Source: Globodera rostochiensis
Lineage: Eukaryota > Nematoda > Chromadorea > Rhabditida > Heteroderidae
Reading direction: 5' to 3'
Length of the DNA stretch: 64,000 bases
NCBI GenBank assembly: GCA_018350325.1
Contig: JAEVLN010000016.1
Coordinates: forward strand, 672,193 to 736,192
Positions within the stretch are counted from its first letter, which is position 1. Each line of letters begins with the position of its first letter. This document shows, one piece after another, positions 12,033-27,054 of this stretch. The translations under genes and the position numbers were made by a program. The notes below the pieces were generated by a model that saw only the letters and a program-made list of their open reading frames with translations, was not told where the DNA came from and made no database searches.

Positions 12033-13139
12033 AAATCTTTGCATCACCATTTCGCATTTGTTTAGTCGGATTCGCTTTTTGCAGGCACTTTTAAACGCGT
12101 AATAACTGCAAGTTAACTCTGTCTGCCCATCTGTTTTAAATTTTCCATTTTGTCATTTAAAGTAGAATAAATTTTGTTTTTATGAATCAAACCAAAATAA
12201 CTCTTTGAAGTTTGAACATAGCCAACATAAAGCCCCCTCCCCCTCTCCCTCCGGTTTCCGTTCGCGTGGGTGCGACAAGCAATGAGACTGCCTTTCGGCT
12301 CCATGACATTTCCGCAGTGCCATTTTTAAAATTTTATCTATTTTTTTGCCATCTACAGTATTTTAATACTGAATAACATTAAATATGCCATTATGACGAC
12401 ATTTTCAATTTAATTAATTTGCCATACGCATATCAGCAGAACATCATCAACTGTCCAAGCCAGTCACATCCGACGCGTCCCTTTTGCTTTTATTGACTGT
12501 GACCCCTCCCCCCACCCCTCCCTTAAAGTGATTCTGGTTGGAAAACGACGCTGGTCGATGGAAGAAATTATTTTGTGAGAAAGCCTTAAGAAAGTGATTT
12601 TGGTGGAGCAGCAGGAAAAATTGGTGGACGGACGGGTCGGGTAAAAGAACGGCCGAAGGGTTGCCAACGTTAAAAAAAGAATTCGAAGAAAGATTGGATT
12701 AGCAGAGTGATCTCAGAAAAATGATTTTAAGAAACAAAACATTCTTCACTATTTAATTGATTGATTGTTAGCAATTCAATTCGACTCACCAACTCCAAAA
12801 CACAATGCTTGCTTATGTTAAACGAGTCGTTCGTTAGCTCCTCTTCTACCCAGAGGGCAGGCTAATTAAGCAGTGCAATCAAATCATTCATTCATTCATT
12901 CTCGTAACGTCCAAACCGGTAATGGGCAATTGCTTTTTGCAGTCGCGTCATGAAAAACGCAGAAAAAAACATTGGCGCGCGGGAATTTATCACAACATAA
13001 TCGCGGAGGATTCCGCCATTCCACCGCCGCCGCCGCCACCGGTTTTCTCTTTCCTTGGGCAATGTCGCTTGAAATTTTTGAAAATTAAGGAAAAAAACGA
13101 CTTTTTTAGAAGGAACTCCAAAGCCGGATAGAATAACCC
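12033..13139. other. intergenic, nothing recognised
   Basis: AT-rich sequence with no open frame of recognisable composition, no splice-supported exon and no repeat boundary. CCGCCGCC-type short repeats near 13020 only. Confidence 0.5.
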
Positions 13140-13738
13140 CTGGGTTGGGGTTTGTTAGGCTTAGACCTAAGCCACCTTGGGTTGTGGTTCGTTAGGCTTA
13201 GGCCTAAGCCACCCTGGCTTGGGGTTCGTTAGGCTTAGGCCTAAGCCACCCTGGCTTGGGGTTTGTTAGGCTTAGGCCTAAGCCACCCTGGCTTGGGGTT
13301 CGTTAGGCTTAGGCCTAAGCCACCCTGGCTTGGGGTTCGTTAGGCTTAGGCCTAAGCCACCTTGGCTTGGGGTTTGTTAGGCGTAGGCCTAAGCCACCCT
13401 GGCTTGGGGTTTGTTAGGCGTAGGCCTAAGCCACCCTGGCTTGGGGTTCGTTAGGCTTAGGCCTAAGCCACCCTGGCTTGGGGTTCGTTAGGCTTAGGCC
13501 TAAGCCACCTTGGCTTGGGGTTTGTTAGGCGTAGGCCTAAGCACCCTGGCTTGGGGTTTGTTAGGCTTAGGCCTAAGCCACCCTGGCTTGGGGTTCGTTA
13601 GGCTTAGGCCTAAGCCACCTTGGCTTGGGGTTTGTTAGGCGTAGGCCTAAGCCACCCTGGCTTGGGGTTTGTTAGGCTTAGGCCTAAGCCACCCTGGCTT
13701 GGGGTTCGTTAGGCTTAGGCCTAAGCCACTGAGCTTAG
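13140..13738. repeat. 37-bp minisatellite with TTAGGC palindrome, locus 2
   Basis: About 16 direct copies of the same 37-bp unit as at 2513-2935, including a GTAGGC variant (GTTAGGCGTAGGCC) that recurs at regular positions. The array ends at CCACTGAGCTTAG. Confidence 0.95.
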
Positions 13739-13794
13739 AGGTCATTAGGCTTGGCCTGCCAGCGGCACACCGATTCATTTTTGCATATTATTAC

Positions 13795-14024
13795 TAGGGC
13801 GGCGATTTATATGGATAAAAAATCTCGAAATATGGCCATAAAATATGGATGAAAAATTGCAAAATATGGACAAAAATATGGATAAAAATCGCAAAATATG
13901 GAAAATATGGATTATAAAATGGGCTCTAGAAGCTCCAAACAAAGCTAAAAATACTATTTATGGCATTTAGAAGCCGTTTCAAGTGGCAAACAAAATATGG
14001 ATTTCCATATAAATCGCCGCCCTA
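13795..14024. mobile_element. hAT-like MITE, TSD ATTATTAC
   Basis: A 230-bp element with ends TAGGGCGGCGATTTATATGG and its reverse complement, flanked by exact ATTATTAC (13787-13794 and 14025-14032). The interior is runs of AAATATGGA. It belongs to the same family as 32173-32672. Confidence 0.88.
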
Positions 14025-14032
14025 ATTATTAC

Positions 14033-14950
14033 CGCTGAACCATTTTGCCAAGAGTTTGCCACGAATAAAAGTGAATGAAAGTAAAGAAAAAACGCTAAGT
14101 TCAAAAATTATGTTGGCGGACTTTTACGCATTCTAATCAAAATTTTAAATTTTCAGACTTCATCCCCCTCAAACTTCAAATTCTGCTCAGATCAGAATTC
14201 TTTTGCTCAGTATTATAGGCAAGTATGTTAGTGAACTCTGTGCAAAAAATTGGCAAATCGAGGGCAGCGAAATAAAACGCTGTGCAGCGCCCTTTCATTT
14301 TTAAACCGGGTTTTCCTCTGGTACTGAAGTGTCCCTTTTACACTGGGACGGATTTGGCCGGTATCCAAATGGCGCCTAATCGACTCCACTCATCTCTGGA
14401 TCGTTTTGTTTCGTCGGGAGCTGTCGAATTATACCGCATTTGTGGAGATTGGTGCGCAGGAAGACATAAAATTTAGGGTCAGAAAATCCGTTTTGGCCCC
14501 AAAATCGGACAAAATGTCCAGTTGTGAGGAAAACGCCAAAAGGTCCTGTCGCACAGAAAAGCAGAATTTTTGAGCCGGTTTAAGTTAGCTTTGATAAATC
14601 ACCCCAAATCGCTTGTATAGGTTTTCTCATCCTCAAAAAAGAATATGATAATTCTGATTTGAAGCTTTATAATATTTAAACCGGTTTTAAAACGGTTCAG
14701 AAATCCAATTAAAATATTGCATTAAATTACAAAAATCATAAGTGTTGTCCGACAAATAAAAACATTTCTCGATTTTTTTAGGTCTCGGGGTCATTTCCCG
14801 GTCTCGACTCTCGAGTACCGGTAAATTTCATGTCTCGAACAGCCCTACTTGGTACTAAAAAATGAGTTGAATCAGAAAAAACGAGTTGATCCAAAAAACG
14901 AGTTGGTGAAAAACGAGTTGATGGTCGTTCGGGACTTATATGCTCCAAAG
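14033..14950. other. no gene seen; transposon fragments
   Basis: AT-rich sequence with a fragment near 14320-14480 (TGAAGTGTCCCTTTTACACT) belonging to the palindromic family whose full copy follows, and poly-A-rich spacer. Confidence 0.5.
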
Positions 14951-15750
14951 CATAAGAATCCGAAAAAATTTTTGTTGGGCAACCATTCCCTGAAGAATTA
15001 CAGACCCGGGACTGAAGTGTCTTTTGACTGGGGACTCAGTTATCCACTGATTAAAAAAATGGGGAAATCACTCAAAATTTAGTATCATTCGAAAGCTCTC
15101 GAAGAGACAAATCGATCTAGATATGATGGGACACGGTCAGACGCCATTTGGATTCCGGCCGACTAAGTCCCAGTGCAAAAGGGACATTTCAGTACTAAAA
15201 GTAAAAATGAACTCCCTTTCTCCGCAGACAACTGTAAACAGAAGACAACTGTGCACAGAAACCCGGCAAGGGTGGGGAATAGGGGTAGTCGAAAGGTGAC
15301 AGATTAACTTAGCCGTCGATGAAATACTTTTCACACACCCACCTTTTGACTTCCCCATGCGCCAATTAGGCAACATTCGGTCAAACGCTTGTGTGTGTTC
15401 TTAATGGTACTGAAATGTCCCTTTTACACTGGGACTTAGTCGACCGGTGTCTAAATGGCGTCTGATCGTGTCCCGTCACATCTAGATCGATTTGTCTATC
15501 AAGAGCTGTCGAATGATACCGCATCGGTATCCTAATGGCATCTGATCGTGTCCCGACACATCAAACATCTAGATCGATTTGTCTCTTCGAGAGCTTTCGA
15601 ATGATACTAAATTTTGATTGATTTTCCCCATTTTTAATCAGTGGACAACTGAGTCCCCAGTCAAAAGACGCTTCAGTCCCGGGTCTGTAACTCTTCAGGG
15701 GATGGTTGCCCAACAAAATTTTTTTCGGATTCTTACATTGCAGACCGAGA
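14951..15750. mobile_element. large palindromic element, arms ~250-290 bp
   Basis: Sequence from about 14951 to 15200 returns as reverse complement between about 15405 and 15750 (for example CAGACCCGGGACTGAAGTGT against its complement near 15675). The arms contain the shared core TCATTCGAAAGCTCTCGAAG. The right arm has an internal partial duplication (GATCGTGTCCCG twice). The spacer of about 200 bases is non-coding. A target duplication could not be fixed because the palindrome extends into the flanks. Confidence 0.75.
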
Positions 15751-15849
15751 GGAGTCGATTGATATATATTTCGTTCGATTTGGGCTCTGGGCGGTATGAC
15801 CGATATTTTCCGCGTGCGCTAAAATGCCTTCAGCGCCCCCTTTGTTGAC

Positions 15850-17340
15850 CTTTTTTAAAATTTTGAGCTTAGGCACAAAACCGAAAAGTACCCTTAATTT
15901 TTTCTTCTTTTAATGACAAATTAAGTTGATTTAAAGCTTTTTGCGTGAAAATGTGATGTTTTGCTATAAAAAAACGAATATATAAATTCTTTATTTTTTT
16001 ACTTTCTCATCTCACAATGCAAATCAATACATCTCAAGATTTTCTGGGGTGACTTTGTCTATTGTCGCTACACGTCGCCTTAATCCAAGAAAATACATAA
16101 ACAGCAACTTTCTTTCAAAAAACCTTTTGTACACAAGGCTGACAAAAGACACCATCCGGAAATTTGAAAATCCAAATTTTAAGCATTTAATTCTTCTATA
16201 AAAACTCTTTTAGTGTACAAATAATCTTTTGAGTGGATTTTTTCAGATTTTTGGTCAAAAAAACAAATATTTTTTCAAATTTTAGGTTAAAAATGCCAAA
16301 ATATGCTCAAAACCCCAAATGTCAAAATATGTAATTTCAACCTTGTCTAAAAAAGCTCAAACCAACGCGAAAAGGCTATTTTTGGGCTGTATACCTCAGA
16401 TGCATAAATTATATCATTCAACTCCTCTCGTCGAAAAAGTCGTTCTAAGTCAAAAATTTCGAAATGAATGCTATTTCTTGGCGGCTTCTCTCGTTATGTT
16501 AAAAACTGAAAATCCGGCCTTTACTCATCAAACTCCAAATGAGGCTAAACCCCCTCCCTCATCCAGCATTTTTCTGCAAATGGTCGGCCGGCATTAGCAA
16601 AGCAACTTCAAGCAGAAGCAAACATCGGGCGGGCGGGCGGGCGGAACCGTTACTGGCGAGTTCTTTCCTCCTCAAATTGTTTACACTGCTCGCTTCGCAA
16701 ATGCCCACTCACATTAATTAAAAGTTTACAACGGAATTGGAAGCAAAAGTGCTGTTTTTCGGGTCCCCGCGAAAAAGACAACACCGCCGACAACGGAGAC
16801 GAGAAGTTGAGTTGTTTAATTGCCTTTTGTCTTCCTAAAAGATGGTGGGTGGGTGGGGGTCATATTAGAGGGAGGTGAACAAAGTGTCGTCCACGACAAT
16901 CGAAGATGAGACGGACGGGTCGGCCCGAGTCGGGCCGGGTTGGGTTGGGTTGGGCAACGGCCAAACAATAAATACGACGGTTTTGTTTCCTCTGGCATTG
17001 CTGTAAAATCGGGTTTGGTTGAAGCGGAGAAAAGAGCGAAAGTGACGGAAGAACGAAGCAGTCACTCACTGCACGCTCGGCAGCAGCCCGTTAGCCAACG
17101 CCGCAGCATAAACTGGATGGGATGGTGGCGGTGGGACGACAGGGACCAAGACGGAAATGATGGAGGAGGCGGAGGATGATGGAGCACACTGGGAAGAGGC
17201 TGCCGACCTCCGACCCCCCACCCCGCCCGCCCGTCCCCATCGTCTCATCGTTAAACTTCCCCACCCCCTCCCCGTCCCTCCAGGGAGTGAGTGTATCACT
17301 CTTTCCCCCGCGGCCATTTTTTTGGTAATTCTCCGCAACA
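15850..17340. other. intergenic, no gene seen
   Basis: AT-rich sequence with part of a hAT-like interior (AAATATG-rich, about 16260-16530), then GC-richer sequence from 16.6 kb upstream of the second collagen. Overlapping ORFs around 16816-17429 on both strands have biased composition and no domain. Confidence 0.5.
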
Positions 17341-17350
17341 GCACAACGCA

Positions 17351-17357
17351 TATAAAA
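17351..17357 (+). promoter_or_regulatory. TATA-like box of second collagen gene
   Basis: GCATATAAAACG, 253 bases before the ATG of collagen B. Compare the box at 10686. Confidence 0.45.
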
Positions 17358-17609
17358 CGAGCACATTGGCCACACAACTTCCATCAGCGACCATTCTAAC
17401 TTACTCATTTGCGCATTCTTTCCTTCCAACCCCTCCAGCAGATGGCTGCTCCTTACCCAAAAACTTTTTTCTGAGCTAATCTTTTGCTCATCAAGGATTC
17501 CGCCCCATTAACAACACTCCAGACCCGATAAGCGCCTCTCCGTTTTCAGTGATTTGACTAAATTCAGCCATCTCATCTCCATTTTAGAGGAATCCCTGTC
17601 TCAACTATA

Positions 17610-18625
17610 ATGGACTACGAAGCCAGGATCAAGGCGTACCGCTTCGTGGCGTACTCCACGGTGTCCTTCTCCGTCATCTCCTTGCTGTCCGTGTGCTTCA
17701 CTCTGCCAATGCTTCAAAACTACGTATCAAACGTTGCTCAGAACATGGACAGGGAGTTGAGTGCCTGTCAGGTTTGTTTAAATTAAAGTTTTATATTAAA
17801 ATTTGATTAAATATCTCTTAAGGGTTCTGCCAAAGACATTTGGTCGGAGGTGAACCAGCTTAAGAGCATTCCAGTGGCGGGAGGGAACCGTACAGCTCGT
17901 CAAGCGGGTTACGGCGGAACTGGAGGCGCAGTGTCCGGAGGAGGCGGAGGCGGAGGGTCTTGCAGCGAATGTTGTTCTGGCGGAGGACCGGGCCCAGCCG
18001 GACCCCCGGGACCGGCCGGCAACCCCGGAAACCCGGGAGCCCCAGGATCGCCTGGACAGCCAGGAAAGTCTGTGTCCGCTCCCTGTGAACAGGCCACTCC
18101 GGTAAGTTATGCTAATTTCTTCGCCAAATCAAATAATCGTACATTTAGCCTCCCTGCAAACCGTGCCCTGGTGGTCAACCCGGACAGCCTGGGCCTCCCG
18201 GACCGGCTGGACAACCTGGAGGGCCAGGACAGCCCGGAAACTCCGGCGGAAATCCCGAGCCTGGACCTCCCGGACCCCCTGGACCACCTGGAAACCCGGG
18301 AGGACCCGGCCAACCCGGAGGACCTGGTCAGCCAGGACAGCCTGCAGCATCAGAGGCAGCTGGCCCCGCTCCTCCTGGCCCGCCTGGAGAGGCTGGAGCC
18401 CCGGGACAGCCTGGAAACCCCGGCCCGCCCGGCCAACCCGGAGGACCTGGACAGCCCGGCCCCAAAGGACCCCCTGGATCTCCTGGCCAGCCCGGAAACG
18501 ACGGACAGCCCGGACAGCCGGGCAGCGCTGGACAGCCGGGAGGAGCCGGCGAGAAGGGCATCTGTCCCAAGTACTGTGCCATCGACGGCGGAGTCTTCTT
18601 CGAGGACGGCACCCGAAGACGCTAG
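17610..18625 (+). CDS. nematode cuticle collagen, 305 aa (paralogue B)
   Basis: Exons 17610-17771, 17823-18101 and 18149-18625 have exactly the sizes of paralogue A (162, 279, 477). The same domain order applies: N-terminal anchor with [18 protein letters not shown] block, RTARQAG cleavage site, CSECC-containing Gly-rich linker, interrupted Gly-X-Y blocks, and C-terminal [10 protein letters not shown]. Differences from A lie in the exon 1 C-terminal part, exon 2 middle (first Gly-X-Y block) and intron 1. Exon 3 differs at about two positions and ends CGC TAG instead of CGT TAA. AATAAA follows at 18746. It is likely a tandem duplicate expressed in cuticle-forming cells. Confidence 0.93.
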
Positions 18626-18745
18626 ACATTTGAAGACTGTTGATGAGGGACAATTGTCATCCTATCTTCTTGCCAGAGTCTGTATTTGGGCTCTTTTGTC
18701 TTTATATTTTGAAAAGCTGCCTCATTTCCATGACTTTCTGGTGAA

Positions 18746-18751
18746 AATAAA
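18746..18751 (+). terminator. polyadenylation signal AATAAA, collagen B
   Basis: AATAAA 121 bases after the stop, within GTGAAAATAAAAATT. Confidence 0.5.
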
Positions 18752-19489
18752 AATTTATGCAAATCTAATTCATTGTTGGTTATATGGGCCTCGATCTTTA
18801 GGAATGCCGGTTCTTCGAGCAAAAACCCCGGGTAAACGGTTCCGGTTAATTGCGTTTGTCCTACCCTAATCTTTCGCTTTTTTTTAATCTTTCAAATTCT
18901 CATTTGTCATGGAACTGCCAACTTAAAAAATTGCCGAATGTGGAATGGTTTATACCCGTAAAAATATTCGAAATTTCGAGTTAAAAAGCGGCGACGCGAA
19001 ATCGCTCAATTCCCATGGATCAACAATCAATGGGCGGTCGACAAGCTTCAACAACCGCCATTCTTTCCACCCCAACAACGACGACGACGGCGTCTCCATG
19101 CCAACGGCCAATGAGCGAAGGATAAACCAATAAATATGAAACGGGGGGGGCATTGGACAAAAGGGTCAGTAAATGGCACAATGAGTGGTGAGAAGCGCCT
19201 CCGGGGATACTTGTCCATTCAATCGTTTTTATTCTATGAAAGCCAGCCTCTCGCTGTCAGCACATCCCTCCAGCATTTTTTTGCCTTTCTTTACATCCTT
19301 CCCAAAATCAAACTTTTTTGGCACGAGGGAAGCAAAAAAATATCGCTACCCCCCAAAGGGAGTTTTCGCGTAATCTTTGAATTTTCCCAATGTTAACCCG
19401 CGCGTAATTCTATTAACAGCAGCAAGTCCACATCACTTAATCAATTCATCCGATTCTTTCATTTTCTTTTCTTTTTTGAAGTTTTGGAA
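18752..19489. other. intergenic, beta-tubulin upstream region
   Basis: No exon supported. AT-rich, with a G run at 19143-19150. The tubulin ATG follows a pyrimidine-rich stretch (TTTTCTTTTCTTTTTTGAAG), which could be a trans-splice acceptor; that is inference. Confidence 0.4.
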
Positions 19490-23165
<3,676 letters not shown>

Positions 23166-24294
23166 TGACTATTTCCCATGACATATGATTCAATTATCAA
23201 CAACCAATCACCTTAAATCAGGGTTGTCATTGAAAATATTCTGAATTAAATACATCAAAACAAGATTTGACATATTTTATAATGTTGATTAGATGGGCAT
23301 CCAATTCGCTTCCGATCCGAGTGCCGAATAGTGGAAAAAATGTCTGTCGAAAAGTCCGAATGTCGAGAAGTGAATAAAAAATGGCCGAGTGTCGAATTCT
23401 AATTTTTTTTATTGCAAAAAGCAAAATCGTATCAAATTTCAGATTTATGATTTAGTTCTTTCTGTTTGTTTTGTTATTTTGAGATGAACGTGCGTGAATT
23501 ACTGATGGATGCGGCGACGTCCGGTTTTATTCAACAAGAAGACGGGAGATCGAGTATCTCTAGTCGAGACAAATCGAATGGTATCAAAATTTTGATTAGA
23601 AGGGATGATACTTTTAAGCTCGAAGAACCTTAAAATAGGCGCCTAAATAGGCGAGAAAAATGCCGAAATAGGTTCCAAAAAATGTGTGTTTTTTTTCGAC
23701 ATTTTACATTAAAAGATGAATTTATTGCAAATATTTAAAGTTTAAAGCCTCACTTAGGGGTTTAAGAGGCCGTAGAATCCGCATTTGACTTCCATTTCGA
23801 CTAATATCGAACCCGGACCCGAATTTTTTCCCAAAAATCTAAATTTTTTTAGAAACAATTTTTGTCTCAAAGTAATTCAGAAAGCACGTTTCCATCATTA
23901 CTACTTGCCTTACGTTGTAATTGAGTTTTTTGATGATTTTGTCTTTTAGAATTTTAAAAAAAAATCACATATTGAAATCATAAAAGATATGATGAATATG
24001 ATGTCATATCGTGATCAGCGACCTCGCTAACCACCGAGTGAGGAATTTCGGTGTTTTGTTTAGTCGATGAAATATCGCGTCGATGAAATGTCGTTTTTCG
24101 CTTTGAAGTCGGATTTTTGCTTAGTCGATGAAATGTCGCGTCGATGAAATGTCATCCTGCCGACATCCTTCATAGAATTTCTTGCTTTTTTAGGCGCTTT
24201 TTGCAATTTTTCTTGCCTAAAAGTGGCAGCCCTACTGATTGATATGTAATTAGCATGAGAAAACAATTTTTTAAGCCATTATTGTTATTTTTTC
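23166..24294. other. intergenic, transposon remnants
   Basis: No exon supported. It includes a CAGGGTTGTC terminus at 23220, TCGATGAAATGTCG sub-repeats (24060-24160) of the type seen at MULE-like tips, and a right hAT-like end (GGCAGCCCTA, about 24225-24235). Confidence 0.5.
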
Positions 24295-24295
24295 T

Positions 24296-25862
24296 CCGTT
24301 CATCCACTCTCTCATTCTGTCTCAGGGAGGAAGAGCGTCAGAGAAAGAATGAGAGAGTGGATGAACGGAGAGGGAGGAAGAGTGTCAGAGATATAATGAG
24401 AGAGTGGATGAACGGAGAGGGAGGAAGAGTGTCAGAGATATAATGAGAGAGTGGATGAACGGAGAGGGAGGAAGAGTGTCAGAGATATAATGAGAGAGTG
24501 GATGAACGGAGAGGGAGGAAGAGTGAGCAGAGACAGAATGAGAGAGTGGATGAACGGAGAGAGAGGAAGAGTGAGCAGAGACAGAATGAGAGAGTGGATG
24601 AACGGAGAGAGAGGAAGAGTGAGCAGAGACATAATGAGAGAGTGGATGAACGGAGAGAGAGGAAGAGTGAGCAGAGACAGAATAAGAGAGTGGATGAACG
24701 GAGAGAGAGGAAGAGTGAGCAGAGAGAGAATGAGAGAGTGGATGAACGGAGAGAGAGGAAGAGCGAGCAGAGACAGAATGAGAGAGTGGATGAACGGAGA
24801 GAGAGGAAGAGTGAGCAGAGAGAGAATAAGAGAGTGGATGAACGGAGAGAGAGGAAGAGTGAGCAGAGAGAGAATGAGAGAGTGGATGAACGGAGAGAGA
24901 GGAAGAGCGAGCAGAGACAGAATGAGAGAGTGGATGAACGGAGAGGGAGGAAGAGCAGAGACAGAATGAGAGAGTGGATGAACGGAGAGAGAGGAAGAGT
25001 GAGCAGAGACATAATGAGAGAGTGGATGAACGGAGAGAGAGGAAGAGTGAGCAGAGACAGAATAAGAGAGTGGATGAACGGAGAGAGAGGAAGAGTGAGC
25101 AGAGAGAGAATGAGAGAGTGGATGAACGGAGAGAGAGGAAGAGCGAGCAGAGACAGAATGAGAGAGTGGATGAACGGAGAGAGAGGAAGAGTGAGCAGAG
25201 AAAGAATGAGAGAGTGGATGAACGGAGAGGGAGGAAGAGTGTCAGAGACATAATGAGAGAGTGGATGAACGGAGAGAAAGGAAGAGTGAGCAGAGACAGA
25301 ATGAGAGAGTGGATGAACGGAGAGAGAGGAAGAGTGAGCAGAGACAGAATGAGAGAGTGGATGAACGGAGAGAGAGGAAGAGTGAGCAGAGACAGAATGA
25401 GAGAGTGGATGAACGGAGAGAGAGGAAGAGTGAGCAGAGACATAATGAGAGAGTGGATGAACGGAGAGAGAGGAAGAGTGAGCAGAGACAGAATAAGAGA
25501 GTGGATGAACGGAGAGAGAGGAAGAGTGAGCAGAGAGAGAATGAGAGAGTGGATGAACGGAGAGAGAGGAAGAGCGAGCAGAGACAGAATGAGAGAGTGG
25601 ATGAACGGAGAGAGAGGAAGAGTGAGCAGAGAGAGAATAAGAGAGTGGATGAACGGAGAGAGAGGAAGAGTGAGCAGAGAGAGAATGAGAGAGTGGATGA
25701 ACGGAGAGAGAGGAAGAGCGAGCAGAGACAGAATGAGAGAGTGGATGAACGGAGAGGGAGGAAGAGCAGAGACAGAATGAGAGAGTGGATGAACGGAGAG
25801 AGAGGAAGAGTGAGCAGAGACAGAATGAGAGAGTGGATGGAGACAGAATGAGAGAGTGGATG
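24296..25862. repeat. 48-bp polypurine satellite array
   Basis: About 32 direct copies of a 48-bp unit beginning GAGAGTGGATGAACGGAGAG and continuing with AGAGGAAGAGTGAGCAGAGA. Because 48 is a multiple of 3 and the unit has no stop in several frames, both strands show long repetitive ORFs that are by-products. Variants recur in the same order in two halves (24.5-24.97 and 25.0-25.8 kb), a sign of segmental duplication. The first 40 bases include an inverted copy. Confidence 0.95.
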
Positions 25863-26255
25863 AACGGAGAGAGGAGAGGCAAAGGTGGGACCGGGCGAAA
25901 GAAAGAACGACTTCTACACATACAATCGTTGGGAGTTGGTGACAGCGGAGCCCTTTCCAATCGATTCGCCATCATTTTCACATTTCGTTGCCATCTTCCG
26001 AATTTGGATTATGCTACTGAAGCATGGTGTAGAAAAAGAAGCGACTCTTTTGTTTGTAACTTACCTTGATTTGCGTGTCCTGACATTCCTCTTCGCTCCT
26101 ATCAAATTCCTCCCCCTCTTTGCATTCGAATTCGATTAATTGATTCACAACGACCCAATAAAGATGCAGCTGTCCCCCCCCCCACTTTTGTTGTTAGTTA
26201 GCGAACAGAACCTAAGGAATGATAACTGTTGTTTTGCCGAGGGATCCATCATCAC

Positions 26256-26885
26256 TAGGGTCCGGATTTATTTTGACTAAAAAACGCGAAATATGGATCA
26301 AAACCCCCAAAATATTGACCAAAAAACCCAAAAAGTGCCAAATATGGACCAAAAAATTGGCCAAAACTGACAAAATCCAGTCAAATTTTGCGTAAAAACC
26401 TTCTAATTCGTCATTTTTTTATTTGTATTATTTTTCATTTCTTTTTGAAAATTTTATAAAAAATATCAAATAAAAATTTTTTAAGGGGAAATGTCGGTCT
26501 CTGGGCGTGTATTTTGGCGAAAGAAAAAGTCATTTTTTAGGGGCGCATTTTTGGTTTGAAAAATTTTTGATTTTTAGGGTCAAATTTTGTCGTTTTTATT
26601 GCATCTTTCCTACGAATTTTGGGAAAAAGTGCTGAATTTCTCAAGGATTTTTGGGAAAAATGCCTAAAAATTACATTTATCTCAAGAAAAATGCCTAAAA
26701 TATTGATTTATTATGGAAAAATGGCGAAATATGGATTTATTCTCAAAAAAGCCAAAATATGGATTTATATGGACTAAAAAGTCGCCCTAATTCGAAAATT
26801 TTTCGAAATAAATGCTATTTCTGGGCTTCTCTCACGATTCCCTATTCGCCAAAAAACATGTTAAAACATGAAAATCCGGACCCTA
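26256..26885. mobile_element. hAT-like element, TSD ATCATCAC
   Basis: Ends TAGGGTCCGGATTT and AAATCCGGACCCTA with exact ATCATCAC at 26248-26255 and 26886-26893. The interior is AAATATGGA-rich and non-coding. The same interior motif block occurs inside 32173-32672 and as a fragment at about 51.97-52.33 kb. Confidence 0.88.
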
Positions 26886-27054
26886 ATCATCACAATGAAT
26901 GAAAATGCTTTTGTTTTTTCGTTTTAATCAAGAAATTTGTAAAGCACAAAAACACGGCTCTTAACATATAATTAGTCCTATTTTGAACCTCCCAAATCAC
27001 AAGCAAAACCAACCAACCAGCCAACCTATCTCTATTAATTAACCGCGTCGCAAA

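Noticed and set aside
11485..12102. Alternative plus and minus ORFs over the collagen exons (also 18107-18653)
   Set aside because: Shadows of Gly-X-Y coding sequence, which is GC-rich and open in other frames; the true frame is fixed by [10 protein letters not shown] and splice phases.
24385..25981. Long ORFs (up to 500 codons) on both strands of the 48-bp array
   Set aside because: The unit is 48 bp (16 codons) and stop-free in several frames on both strands, so length carries no coding evidence; no non-repetitive domain.
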